Shown in pieces: positions 9,979-17,490 of a stretch of DNA of 64,000 bases. The translations under genes and the position numbers were made by a program. Source of the DNA: Azohydromonas caseinilytica (GTDB taxonomy: Bacteria; Pseudomonadota; Gammaproteobacteria; Burkholderiales; Burkholderiaceae_C); NCBI RefSeq assembly GCF_012927045.1, contig NZ_JABBFW010000002.1, forward strand, positions 166,801 through 230,800, in the 5' to 3' direction. Positions within the stretch are counted from its first letter, which is position 1; every line of letters starts with the position of its first letter. The notes below the pieces were generated by a model. It made no database searches. It was given only the letters and a program-made list of their open reading frames with translations, and was not told the origin of the DNA.

Positions 9979-12792
9979 ATGTCGTCCCGCCCCTTCCTCC
10001 CCCGTGCCCTGGCCCCGGCGCTGCTGCCGTTGCTGCTGGGCGGCTGCGCGTCGCTGCAGATGCCGCAGTTCCTGCAGAGCATCGTCTCGTCGTCCTCCTC
10101 CTCGTCGTCCAGCGAGCTCTCGCCCAAGCCCCCGGGCGCGCCGCTGGCCACCGCCGCCGCGCCGCCGCCCGGCGGGCTGCAGCCCTTTGCCAGCGTGGTG
10201 CGCGGCGCGCACCGTATCGAGGGCTTCATCACGCTCTGGCAGAAGGACGACAAGGTCTGGTTGGAACTGACGCCCGAGGACTTCAACCGCTCCTTCTTCC
10301 TGGCCCCGAAGATCGCGCAGGGCATCGGCGAGGGCGGCGTGCTCGGCGGGATGATGGTGAGCCGCAACGGCAAGGTCGGGCGCGCGCAGATCGTCGAGTT
10401 CCGCCGCGTGTACAACCAGGTGCAGATGGTGGCCAAGAACCCCGAGTACGTCGCGCGGCCGGGCACGCCGCAGGCGCGCGCGGTGGAGGCGGGCTTCGCG
10501 CAGAGCCTGCTGGCCAGCTCCAGCGTGGCCAGCCAGCCCCATCCCGAGCGCAAGAGCGTGCTGGTGGAGGCCAATCCGCTGTTCCTGGTCGATCTGCTGG
10601 GGCTGTCGCAGTCGCTGCAGCGCGCTTACCGCCAGGGTTACGCGCTGGACGGGCGCCACACCGGCTTCACCAGCGTGCGCGGCACGCCGGAGCAGCTGGT
10701 CTTCAACGTGCAGGCGCATTTCGCCACCGCCACCATCGCCTCGCCCACGCCCGGCGCGCCGCCGGGAGCGCCGCAGCCCAGCGCGCCGGACACGCTGCCC
10801 GACGCGCGCAGCATGTTCATCGGCCTGTACTACTCGCTGGCGAAGCTGCCCGAGGAGCCGATGACGCCGCGCAAGGCCGATCCGCGCATCGGCCACTTCA
10901 CCACCGTGGTGCAGGACTTCAGCGACGACCTCGCGCGCACGCCGCGCCAGCGCTTCGTCAACCGCTGGCGGCTGGAGAAAAAGGACCCGGCGGCGGCGCT
11001 GTCCGAGCCGGTCAAGCCCATCACCTTCTGGCTCGACCGCACCATCCCGGAGAAGTACCGCGACGCCATCACGCGCGGCATCCTGGCCTGGAATGCCGCC
11101 TTCGAGCCGCTGGGCTTCAAGGACGCGATCCGCGTGCAGGTGCAGCCCGAGGGCGCGGACTTCGACACCTTCGACGTGGGCCTGCCCTCGGTGCGCTGGA
11201 TGACCAACGCCGAGGCCAGCTTCGGCGCCATCGGGCCCAGCCAGGTCGATCCGCGCACGGGCGAGATCCTGGACGCCGACATCAGCTTCGAGAGCCTGTC
11301 CTCGCGCGCGATCCGCACGCTGCGCGCGCAGGTGCTCAATTCCAAGCTGATGCAGGACTGGCCGGCGCTGATGCAGTCCGGCCCCGGCCCGGACGCCCAG
11401 GACCGGCCCGCGCAGCCGGGCGTGCACACGGCGCTGTCCTACGCGCACGCCGACGACTGCCAGCACGCCGAGATGGCCGCCGAGCAGCTGGGCTACGCGC
11501 TGGACGTGCTGGAGGCGCGCGGCGAGCTGGACCCGGCCAGCCCCGAGGCGCAGCAGTTCGTGCTGGACTACCTCACCGACACCACCATGCACGAGGTCGG
11601 CCACACGCTGGGACTGCGCCACAACTTCCGCGCCTCGCGCCTGTACAGCGACGCCCAGCTCTCCGACCCGGTGTTCACGCGCAGCCACGCGCTCACCGGC
11701 TCGGTGATGGAGTACGCGCCCATCAACCTGCCGCGCCCGGGGCAGAAGGGCGGCACGCCGTTCCAGACGCGGCTCGGCCCCTACGACTTCTGGGCCATCG
11801 AGTACGCCTATAAAACCTTCCCGCCCGGCACGCCGGCCAAGGAGGAAGAGGCGGCGCTGGCGCGCATGGCCGCGCGCAGCAGCGAGCCCGGCCTGAGCTT
11901 CGGCACGGACGAGGACAACTACTTGGGCGTCGATCCCGAGTCGCTGATGTTCGACCTGGGCGCCGACGTGCTGGAGTTCGCGCGCAAGCGCATCGAGATC
12001 GCGCACGAGCTGCTGCAGCGGCTGGAGACGCGCCCGCTCAAGGCCGACGAGGACTACGCCGTGCTGCGCCGCGCGGTGGTGTACGCGGTGCGCGACGCCG
12101 GGCGCGCCGCCGGGCTGGCGACGCGCCAGATCGGCGGCGTGCGCACGCTGCGCGACTTCCCCGGCAGCGGGCGCGACCCGCTGCAGCCGGTGCCGGCGGC
12201 CACGCAGCGCGCGGCGCTGGACCTGCTGGCGACGCAGGTGCTGTCGCCCGAGGGGCTGCGCGTCTCGCCGACGCTGCAGCGGCGCCTGGCGCCGGACTAC
12301 CAGGAGCGCGGCGAGGCGCTGAGCGCGGGCGAGGGGCCGGTGGCGACGGATTTCTCGGTCACGGCCATGGTGGTGGGCATGCAGCGCTCGCTGCTGGCGC
12401 AGCTCATGAGCGACGAGGTGGCGCAGCGGCTGCTCGACAGCGAAGCGAAATTCGCGCGGGCGCAGGAGGGCTTCCGCCTCTCCGAGCTCTACGCGCGGCT
12501 CACGCGCGAGGTGTGGCGCGAGCTGCAGGGGCGCGGCGACATCCCGGCGGTGCGGCGCGAGCTGCAGCGCGAGCATGTCAACCGGCTGGCGCAGCAGCTG
12601 CTGCGTCCGCAGTCGCTGTCGCGGGCGGATGCGCGCGCTCTGGTGCGCAGCGAGGCCCTGGCGCTGCTGCCGCGCCTGCAGGCCGCGGCCAGGCGCACCG
12701 ACCTGAGCGCCGAGACGCGCGCCCACCTGCTCGACAGCGCCGACACGCTGTCGCAGGCGCTCACGGCGCGGCTGCAGCGGGCAGGGGCGTGA
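9979..12792 (+). CDS. Large secreted zinc-dependent metalloprotease lipoprotein (DUF4953/DUF5117-like)
   Basis: This 937-residue protein starts at ATG 9979 with a lipoprotein signal (LPLLLGGCAS) and a serine-rich linker after the Cys. Residues about 60-330 contain the segment GFITLWQKDDKVWLELTPED, which resembles the DUF5117/5118 region. The catalytic site is HEVGHTLGLRH, an HExxHxxGxxH zinc motif (His538, Glu539, His542, His548), followed by a Met-turn-like SVMEYAP. This is the metzincin-like layout of the DUF4953 group. The protein is probably anchored in the periplasm or outer membrane and degrades proteins or peptides there; substrates are unknown. An in-frame ATG at 9952 was rejected because it would put nine extra residues before the basic signal peptide start. 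Confidence 0.88.
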   Translation: MSSRPFLPRALAPALLPLLLGGCASLQMPQFLQSIVSSSSSSSSSELSPKPPGAPLATAAAPPPGGLQPFASVVRGAHRIEGFITLWQKDDKVWLELTPEDFNRSFFLAPKIAQGIGEGGVLGGMMVSRNGKVGRAQIVEFRRVYNQVQMVAKNPEYVARPGTPQARAVEAGFAQSLLASSSVASQPHPERKSVLVEANPLFLVDLLGLSQSLQRAYRQGYALDGRHTGFTSVRGTPEQLVFNVQAHFATATIASPTPGAPPGAPQPSAPDTLPDARSMFIGLYYSLAKLPEEPMTPRKADPRIGHFTTVVQDFSDDLARTPRQRFVNRWRLEKKDPAAALSEPVKPITFWLDRTIPEKYRDAITRGILAWNAAFEPLGFKDAIRVQVQPEGADFDTFDVGLPSVRWMTNAEASFGAIGPSQVDPRTGEILDADISFESLSSRAIRTLRAQVLNSKLMQDWPALMQSGPGPDAQDRPAQPGVHTALSYAHADDCQHAEMAAEQLGYALDVLEARGELDPASPEAQQFVLDYLTDTTMHEVGHTLGLRHNFRASRLYSDAQLSDPVFTRSHALTGSVMEYAPINLPRPGQKGGTPFQTRLGPYDFWAIEYAYKTFPPGTPAKEEEAALARMAARSSEPGLSFGTDEDNYLGVDPESLMFDLGADVLEFARKRIEIAHELLQRLETRPLKADEDYAVLRRAVVYAVRDAGRAAGLATRQIGGVRTLRDFPGSGRDPLQPVPAATQRAALDLLATQVLSPEGLRVSPTLQRRLAPDYQERGEALSAGEGPVATDFSVTAMVVGMQRSLLAQLMSDEVAQRLLDSEAKFARAQEGFRLSELYARLTREVWRELQGRGDIPAVRRELQREHVNRLAQQLLRPQSLSRADARALVRSEALALLPRLQAAARRTDLSAETRAHLLDSADTLSQALTARLQRAGA

Positions 12793-12948
12793 GAGTGAAC
12801 TGATCGCGAGGGCAGGGCGGCGCGGCCTCGGCAGCTTCGGCCGGTCGCACCGCAGGCGTTGCACGCCGCAGGTCGGGGGAGTGGGCACTGCACAATGCCG
12901 GCGCCGGCCCTTGCCCGGGCCTGTCCTTCCCACCTTCACGATCGGTCG

Positions 12949-13548
12949 ATGAAAACTTTTCTCCACGTGGGCTGCGGCTCCAAGCGCAAGGACCGCACGA
13001 CGGCCGGCTTCAACCGTGACGACTGGCGTGAGCTGCGGCTGGACATCGACCCCGCCGTGCAGCCCGACCTGGTGGGCACCATGACCGACATGTCGGCGGT
13101 CGCCTCGGCCTCGGTGGACGCGGTCTACTCCAGCCACAACATCGAGCACTTGTACCCGCACGAGGTCCCGCTGGCGCTGGCGGAGTTCAAGCGCGTGCTC
13201 CGACCTGGCGGCTTTGCCGTCATCACCTGCCCGGATCTGCAGTCGGTGTGCGCGCTGGTGGCCGAGGACAAGCTGGGCGACCCGGTGTACCGCTCCCCGT
13301 CCGGCCCGATCACGCCGCTGGACATCCTCTACGGGCACCGTCCCGCCCTGGCCGCCGGCAACCTGTACATGGCCCACCGTTGCGGCTTCACGCGCAAGCT
13401 GCTGGCCAACACGCTGCGCGCCGCGGGCTTTGCCGCCCTGGCCCTGCGCCGCCGTCCAGCGGTTTTCGATCTCTGGGCCGTGGCCCGCGTGGAGCCCATG
13501 GAGCAGGACGCGCTACAGGCGCTGGCGCTGGAGCATTTCCCAAGCTGA
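12949..13548 (+). CDS. SAM-dependent methyltransferase, class I
   Basis: This 199-residue protein starts at ATG 12949 (MKTFLHVGCGSKRKDRTT). HVGCGSKR is the SAM-binding glycine motif I. LRLDIDP gives the acidic residue after beta 2. SSHNIEHLYPHEVP and EFKRVLRPGGFAVITCPDL match the post-motif regions of Methyltransf_11-type enzymes. The family is often found with surface-polysaccharide or natural-product genes, but here the neighbours give no clue to the substrate. An in-frame start at 12859 is less likely because the motif I strand should begin near the N-terminus. A terminator hairpin overlaps its stop codon. Confidence 0.85.
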   Translation: MKTFLHVGCGSKRKDRTTAGFNRDDWRELRLDIDPAVQPDLVGTMTDMSAVASASVDAVYSSHNIEHLYPHEVPLALAEFKRVLRPGGFAVITCPDLQSVCALVAEDKLGDPVYRSPSGPITPLDILYGHRPALAAGNLYMAHRCGFTRKLLANTLRAAGFAALALRRRPAVFDLWAVARVEPMEQDALQALALEHFPS

Positions 13549-13575
13549 GCCGGGCGCGAATTGCTTAGCTTTTTT
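13542..13575 (+). terminator. Rho-independent terminator overlapping the methyltransferase stop codon
   Basis: AAGCTGAGC pairs with GCTTAGCTT across a 12-base loop, followed directly by a run of T (13570-13575). The left arm contains the TGA stop codon at 13546-13548. Confidence 0.65.
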
Positions 13576-13707
13576 GGACAATGCTCCAATGCGTGGGGTC
13601 ATTGTTCAGCCTCTAAAGACAATCCGGGTCGGGCCAGTGTCCCGGGCCGCGCTGCGGCTGCGTGGGCATGACGCGGGAAGGGTTCCAGCGCCGATGAAGG
13701 CGCCGGC

Positions 13708-14265
13708 TTAGAACTGCATCCGGTAATAGACCATCGGCCCACCGCGGCGGATGCGCATGGACAGCTTGGAGTCGCTGCCCAGCTGCAGGCCGACAGCGCC
13801 GAGCTCGCTCAAGGAGGCCGAGCTGCGCGGCGCGATGAACTGCAATTCGATGCGGGTGCGCAGCGTCACCGGGTCTTCGGCCTGTCCGGGGCCGGCGTCG
13901 CCGAGGCTGGTGTTGAGGCGGCGCCAGGCCGAGAGGTCCAGGCGCTGGTTGCCCTCGACGCGCGAGCGCCAGCGCAGGCCGACTTCCGGCTGCACCGCGC
14001 TGTGGGTGCCGTCGCGGCTGGCGCCCAGCGCCATGCCCCAGCTGCCATGGCCCGCCGGAGCCCAGCGCACCAGCTCCACCTGGGAGTGTTCGGAGGTGTC
14101 GCCCTGGCTGGGCACGGTGGTGGAGCTGAGCGCGTAGGTGGTCGTGCTCAATCGGTCGCGGCTTTGTGCCACGGCGCTGGTGGCGGCCAGCAGCGTGACC
14201 AAGGCGGCCAGAAGCGGCCGGCAGGCGGCGGCAGCGCAAGGGGGTTCAAGCGGCGGGATGTCCAT
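13708..14265 (-). CDS. Small secreted or outer-membrane protein of unknown function
   Basis: I do not recognise a family. The 185-residue product starting at ATG 14265 (MDIPPLEPPC) has a hydrophobic signal-like segment (LLAALVTLLAATSAVAQ). The rest is a series of alternating polar/hydrophobic stretches (QVELVRWAPAGHGSWGMALG, VGLRWRSR, RIELQFIAP, LSMRIRRG) ending in MVYYRMQF. A terminal Phe after amphipathic strands is typical of outer-membrane beta-barrels, so a small barrel is possible. A start at 14349 would place a long extension before the signal peptide. It lies downstream of the aminopeptidase on the same strand, with a structured 155-base gap between them. Confidence 0.65.
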   Translation of the reverse strand: MDIPPLEPPCAAAACRPLLAALVTLLAATSAVAQSRDRLSTTTYALSSTTVPSQGDTSEHSQVELVRWAPAGHGSWGMALGASRDGTHSAVQPEVGLRWRSRVEGNQRLDLSAWRRLNTSLGDAGPGQAEDPVTLRTRIELQFIAPRSSASLSELGAVGLQLGSDSKLSMRIRRGGPMVYYRMQF

Positions 14266-14420
14266 GACGGCGTGCCCTCGAAGCTCCACACCAGTGTGGG
14301 CCTCCTTTCGGGTGAGGGGCACCGGCAGCGCCCGTACCCAAGTCGCCACAGCCTCCCCCGTTCAGGGGAAGTGTTTTTACGGGTTGCCCCAGCCCGCCGG
14401 CTGTCCGGGGCCCCCGGCGC

Positions 14421-16220
14421 TCAGAGCGGGGCCGTGCGCGCCAGCAGCCACGCCAGCGCATCGCCCGACACGCGCGGCGCCAGCCGCTCGCGCACCGTGG
14501 CGTGGTAGGCGTTGAGCCACTCGACTTCGTCGGGACGCAGCAGCACGCGCTCGATGCAGCGCGTGTCGATGGGGCAGAGCGTGAGCGTCTCGAACTCCAG
14601 CATCGGGCCGAAGGCGCCGCCTTCGGGCGTGTCGGCCGGCACGTTGAGCACCAGGTTCTCGATGCGCACGCCCCATTGCCCACTGCGGTACACGCCGGGC
14701 TCGATGGAGGTGATCATCCCCGGCTCCATGGCCATGCTCGGATCGGGCTGCGCCTTGCTGATGCTCTGCGGGCCCTCGTGCACGTTGAGGAAGTAGCCCA
14801 CGCCGTGGCCCGTGCCGTGGCCGAAGTCGATGCCCTCGGCCCACAGTGGCGCGCGCGCGATGGCGTCGAGCATCGGGCTGAGCGTGCCGCGCGGAAAGCG
14901 CGTGCGCGACAGCGCCATCGTGCCCTTGAGCACCAGGGTGTAGTCGCGCCTCATGGCGGCGCTGGGTGTGCCGACGGCCCACACGCGCGTGATGTCGGTG
15001 GTGCCGCCCAGGTACTGGCCGCCCGAGTCGATGAGCAGCAGGCCGTCGCCCTCGATGACGGCGTGCGAGGCCTCGGTGGCGCGGTAGTGCGGCATGGCGC
15101 CGTTGGCGTTGAAGCCGGCGATCACCGGAAAGCTCAGGCCCACGAAGTTCGCGCGCATTGCCCGCTCGGCGCTGAGCCACTCGTCCACCGTCAGCTCGGT
15201 CAGCCGCTCGCCGCGCGCCAAGGCCTGCTCGAAGCGGGCGTAGAAGGCGCACATCGCCGCGCCGTCCTCGGCCATGGCCTCGCGCACGTGCGCGGCCTCT
15301 TCGGGCGTCTTGCGGCTCTTGGCCAGCGTGCTGGGGTTGATGGCCTCCACCACGCGGCAGCGCAGTTGCTCGCGGAAGGCCAGCGTCACGCGCTTGGGGT
15401 CCAGCAGCAGCAGCGCGTCGGCGGGCAGCGCGGCCAGCGCCGCGGCGGCCTCGCCGTAGGGGGCGAGGTGCACGCCGTCGGCCTCCAGCCGCGCGCGCAG
15501 CGCCTCGTCCACCTTGCCTTCGCCGATGAAGAGCGTGGCCTGGCGCTCGTCGAGCAGCAGGTGGGCGAGGAACACGGGGTTGTAGTCCACGTCCGCGCCG
15601 CGCAGGTTCAGCAGCCAGGCGATGTCGTCCAGGCTGGAGATGAAGTGGAACGCCGCGCCGCGCTGGGCCATGGCGTCGCGCACCTGCGCCAGCTTGTCGG
15701 CGCGCGCCACGGCGGCATGCGGCGCGACATGCTCGTACACGGCGGCCGAGGGCAGGGCGGGGCGATCCGGCCAGATGGCGTCGAGCAGGTCCAGGTCGGT
15801 GCGCAGCTGGATGCCTTCGGGCTCCAGCGCCTGGCGCAGCGCCTGGGCCGTGGCCAGCCCCAGCACGCTGCCGTCCACCGCCAGCGTGGCGCCGCGCGGC
15901 AGCGCCTTGGCCACCCAGTCCGACACATGCGTGATGGCACCGGTGGGAATCTTCACCAGCTCGATGCCGCTGCCGGCGAGCTCGCGCTCGGCCTGGTCCC
16001 AATAGCGGCTGTCGGCGAAGAGCGCGGCGGCCTCGCGCGCCACCACCAGCGTGCCCATCGAGCCGGTGAAGCCCGAGAGCCACTGCCGGCCCTGCCAACG
16101 CTCGGGCAGGTATTCGGAGAGATGCGGGTCGCTGGAGGGCACGAGCAGCGCGTCCAGCGCCTGCTCCTGCAGCGCCGCGCGCAGGCGCTGCAGGCGGGGG
16201 GCAACGAGGGGTTGGTCCAT
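14421..16220 (-). CDS. pepP: Xaa-Pro aminopeptidase (M24B, long APP form)
   Basis: This 599-residue protein starts at ATG 16220 (MDQPLVAPRLQRLRAAL). Residues about 10-140 form a creatinase N-terminal domain (VPSSDPHLSEYLPERW, FTGSMGTLVV, DSRYWDQAE), followed by a second such domain. The C-terminal pita-bread domain carries the metal ligands: DSGGQY and TTDITR for the Asp pair, HGTGHGVG for His, and IEPGVY and IEN for the Glu pair. The length of about 600 and the doubled N-domain match eukaryote-like APP1 enzymes common in proteobacteria. It removes an N-terminal residue next to proline and needs two metal ions, often Mn. The frame stays open upstream to 16979, but the family start is here. 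It lies downstream of a gene controlled by a manganese riboswitch, which may be coincidence. Confidence 0.92.
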   Translation of the reverse strand: MDQPLVAPRLQRLRAALQEQALDALLVPSSDPHLSEYLPERWQGRQWLSGFTGSMGTLVVAREAAALFADSRYWDQAERELAGSGIELVKIPTGAITHVSDWVAKALPRGATLAVDGSVLGLATAQALRQALEPEGIQLRTDLDLLDAIWPDRPALPSAAVYEHVAPHAAVARADKLAQVRDAMAQRGAAFHFISSLDDIAWLLNLRGADVDYNPVFLAHLLLDERQATLFIGEGKVDEALRARLEADGVHLAPYGEAAAALAALPADALLLLDPKRVTLAFREQLRCRVVEAINPSTLAKSRKTPEEAAHVREAMAEDGAAMCAFYARFEQALARGERLTELTVDEWLSAERAMRANFVGLSFPVIAGFNANGAMPHYRATEASHAVIEGDGLLLIDSGGQYLGGTTDITRVWAVGTPSAAMRRDYTLVLKGTMALSRTRFPRGTLSPMLDAIARAPLWAEGIDFGHGTGHGVGYFLNVHEGPQSISKAQPDPSMAMEPGMITSIEPGVYRSGQWGVRIENLVLNVPADTPEGGAFGPMLEFETLTLCPIDTRCIERVLLRPDEVEWLNAYHATVRERLAPRVSGDALAWLLARTAPL

Positions 16221-16297
16221 GGGCGTCCTTGAAAGCTGTGCGGGGATTGTGCTCACAGCCGCGCCGGCCCTGCCGCGGCAGGGCCGGCCACGCGGCC

Positions 16298-16867
16298 TCA
16301 GAACAAGCTGTCCAGCCGGAACAGCACCGCCAGGCCCAGCAGCAGGAAGATCGCCGCGGCGACGCGGTGGATGGCCTCGATGGGCAGCTTGCGCGTGACG
16401 CGCTCGCCCAGCAGCACCGCCGGGACGTTGGCCACCATCATGCCGACGGTGGTGCCGAGCACGACCCAGGCGAAGGCGTCGAACTGCGCGGCCAGCGCCA
16501 CGGTGGCGATCTGCGTCTTGTCGCCCATCTCGGCCAGGAAGAAGGCCACCAGCGTGGTGCCGAAGACGCCGAAGTGGCCGCGCGGGTTCTCGTCCTCGTC
16601 GAGCTTGTCGGGAATGAGCATCCAGCCGGCCATGGCGATGAAGCCCAGGCCCAGGATCCAGCGCATCACGTCCGGACCCAGCCATTCGGTGAGCCAGGTG
16701 CCCAGCGCGCCGGCGCCGGCATGGTTGAAGAGGGTGGCGACCAGGATGCCCAGGATGATGGGCAGCGGGCGCTTGAAGCGCGCGGCCAGCAGCAGCGACA
16801 GCAGCTGCGTCTTGTCGCCCATCTCGGCGAGGGAAACGATGCCGGTGGAAATGAGGAAAGCTTCCAA
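16298..16867 (-). CDS. TMEM165/GDT1 (UPF0016) family cation exporter, probable manganese exporter
   Basis: This 189-residue membrane protein has two copies of the family motif E-x-G-D-K-T (LAEMGDKTQLL near the N-terminus; LAEMGDKTQIA in the middle), each in a hydrophobic helix, and about six membrane segments in two related halves separated by an acidic loop (DKLDEDENPRG). I chose the TTG at 16867 as start because it gives the usual family beginning (M)EAFLISTGIVSLAE and has GGAG 8 bases upstream; a TTG at 16888 is also possible. Family members export Mn(II) or Ca(II). The yybP-ykoY riboswitch directly upstream strongly supports manganese export. Confidence 0.9.
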   Translation of the reverse strand: MEAFLISTGIVSLAEMGDKTQLLSLLLAARFKRPLPIILGILVATLFNHAGAGALGTWLTEWLGPDVMRWILGLGFIAMAGWMLIPDKLDEDENPRGHFGVFGTTLVAFFLAEMGDKTQIATVALAAQFDAFAWVVLGTTVGMMVANVPAVLLGERVTRKLPIEAIHRVAAAIFLLLGLAVLFRLDSLF

Positions 16868-16894
16868 AACAGGTTCTCCGGCCGGCAAGCAGAT

Positions 16895-17050
16895 ACCGTT
16901 GACCGCGCACCTCCCCGGCCATTTCCGGAGGTACAGCGGTCAAAGGTCTCGCCAAGCTGAAACGAACCACCTGCGCCATGCCCGCTCAAGGCAGGCAAGT
17001 CTGTTGACGCAGGTCCCTCTCGCGACTCGGAGGGCGGCTACTCCCCAATG
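16895..17050 (-). promoter_or_regulatory. yybP-ykoY manganese riboswitch
   Basis: The minus-strand leader of the TMEM165-like gene contains the conserved parts of the yybP-ykoY motif in order: GGGGAGTAGCC (from 17047), CGTCAACA, then GGCGAGACCTTTGACC, then GTACCTCCGG...CCGGGGAGGTGC and GCGGTCAACGG closing the long helix. GACC/GGTC pairing and the two conserved loops that bind Mn(II) in known structures are present. Binding of manganese normally switches on exporter genes of this kind. The aptamer ends about 30 bases before the start codon, so the switch probably acts on ribosome access or on a short expression platform. Confidence 0.88.
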
Positions 17051-17087
17051 ACAGCCGCCATTGTAGCCGTGGGCGACAAGGCCCCGT

Positions 17088-17444
17088 TCAGCCGCCGCCC
17101 AGCGGCGGCAGTCCGTGGCGGCGCCGCGCGCGCGTGCAGGCGTCGTCGGGCAGGCCCAGCGGCGCGAGCATGCCGAACTCGCGGCAGGGCGAGGGGCGCC
17201 ATTCGTGGATGCCGCAACGAACGCTCTGGCCCACGGTGCCGTACAGCGCCGCGCAGCGCGGCTGGGCATGGTCGGTGCCGCGCATGCGGCAGGTGCCGTC
17301 GTTGACCTCGACGGTGAGGCCGTCGGGCACGTGGCCGCCCTCGCTGGCGAGCTCGTCGCGCGCGAAGTCGACGCGAAAGCTCGCGCAGCAGGCGCCGCAG
17401 TCGGTGCAGGCGTTACCGCTGGCGTTGATCGGGGTACTGCTCAT
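17088..17444 (-). CDS. YkgJ-family cysteine-cluster protein (putative zinc or iron chelator)
   Basis: This 118-residue protein starts at ATG 17444 (MSSTPINASGNACTDCG). It has the CxxCGxCC pattern near the N-terminus (CTDCGACC) and later cysteines (GTCRMRG, RCAALYG, RCGIHEWRPSPCREF), the arrangement of the YkgJ or CxxCxxCC family, whose cysteines bind zinc or an iron-sulfur cluster. Biochemical function is unknown. The gene lies 46 bases after the kinase-UspA gene on the same strand and is probably co-transcribed. Length is normal for the family. Confidence 0.85.
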   Translation of the reverse strand: MSSTPINASGNACTDCGACCASFRVDFARDELASEGGHVPDGLTVEVNDGTCRMRGTDHAQPRCAALYGTVGQSVRCGIHEWRPSPCREFGMLAPLGLPDDACTRARRRHGLPPLGGG

Positions 17445-17490
17445 GGCGCGGATGGTGAAGGCAAGGGGCGCAAGGGCCGCGTGCACGGTG

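Noticed and set aside
9913-13377. An 1154-residue minus-strand open frame
   Set aside because: It covers the metalloprotease and methyltransferase in antisense, with low-complexity composition and no domain; a shadow of the real genes.
14266-14420. A cyclic-di-GMP (GEMM) riboswitch before the small envelope protein
   Set aside because: The conserved core of the motif is absent although the gap has hairpins.
14421-16979. An 852-residue form of the aminopeptidase
   Set aside because: The extra 253 residues are the out-of-frame copy of the TMEM165-like gene and part of its riboswitch; the family start is at 16220.
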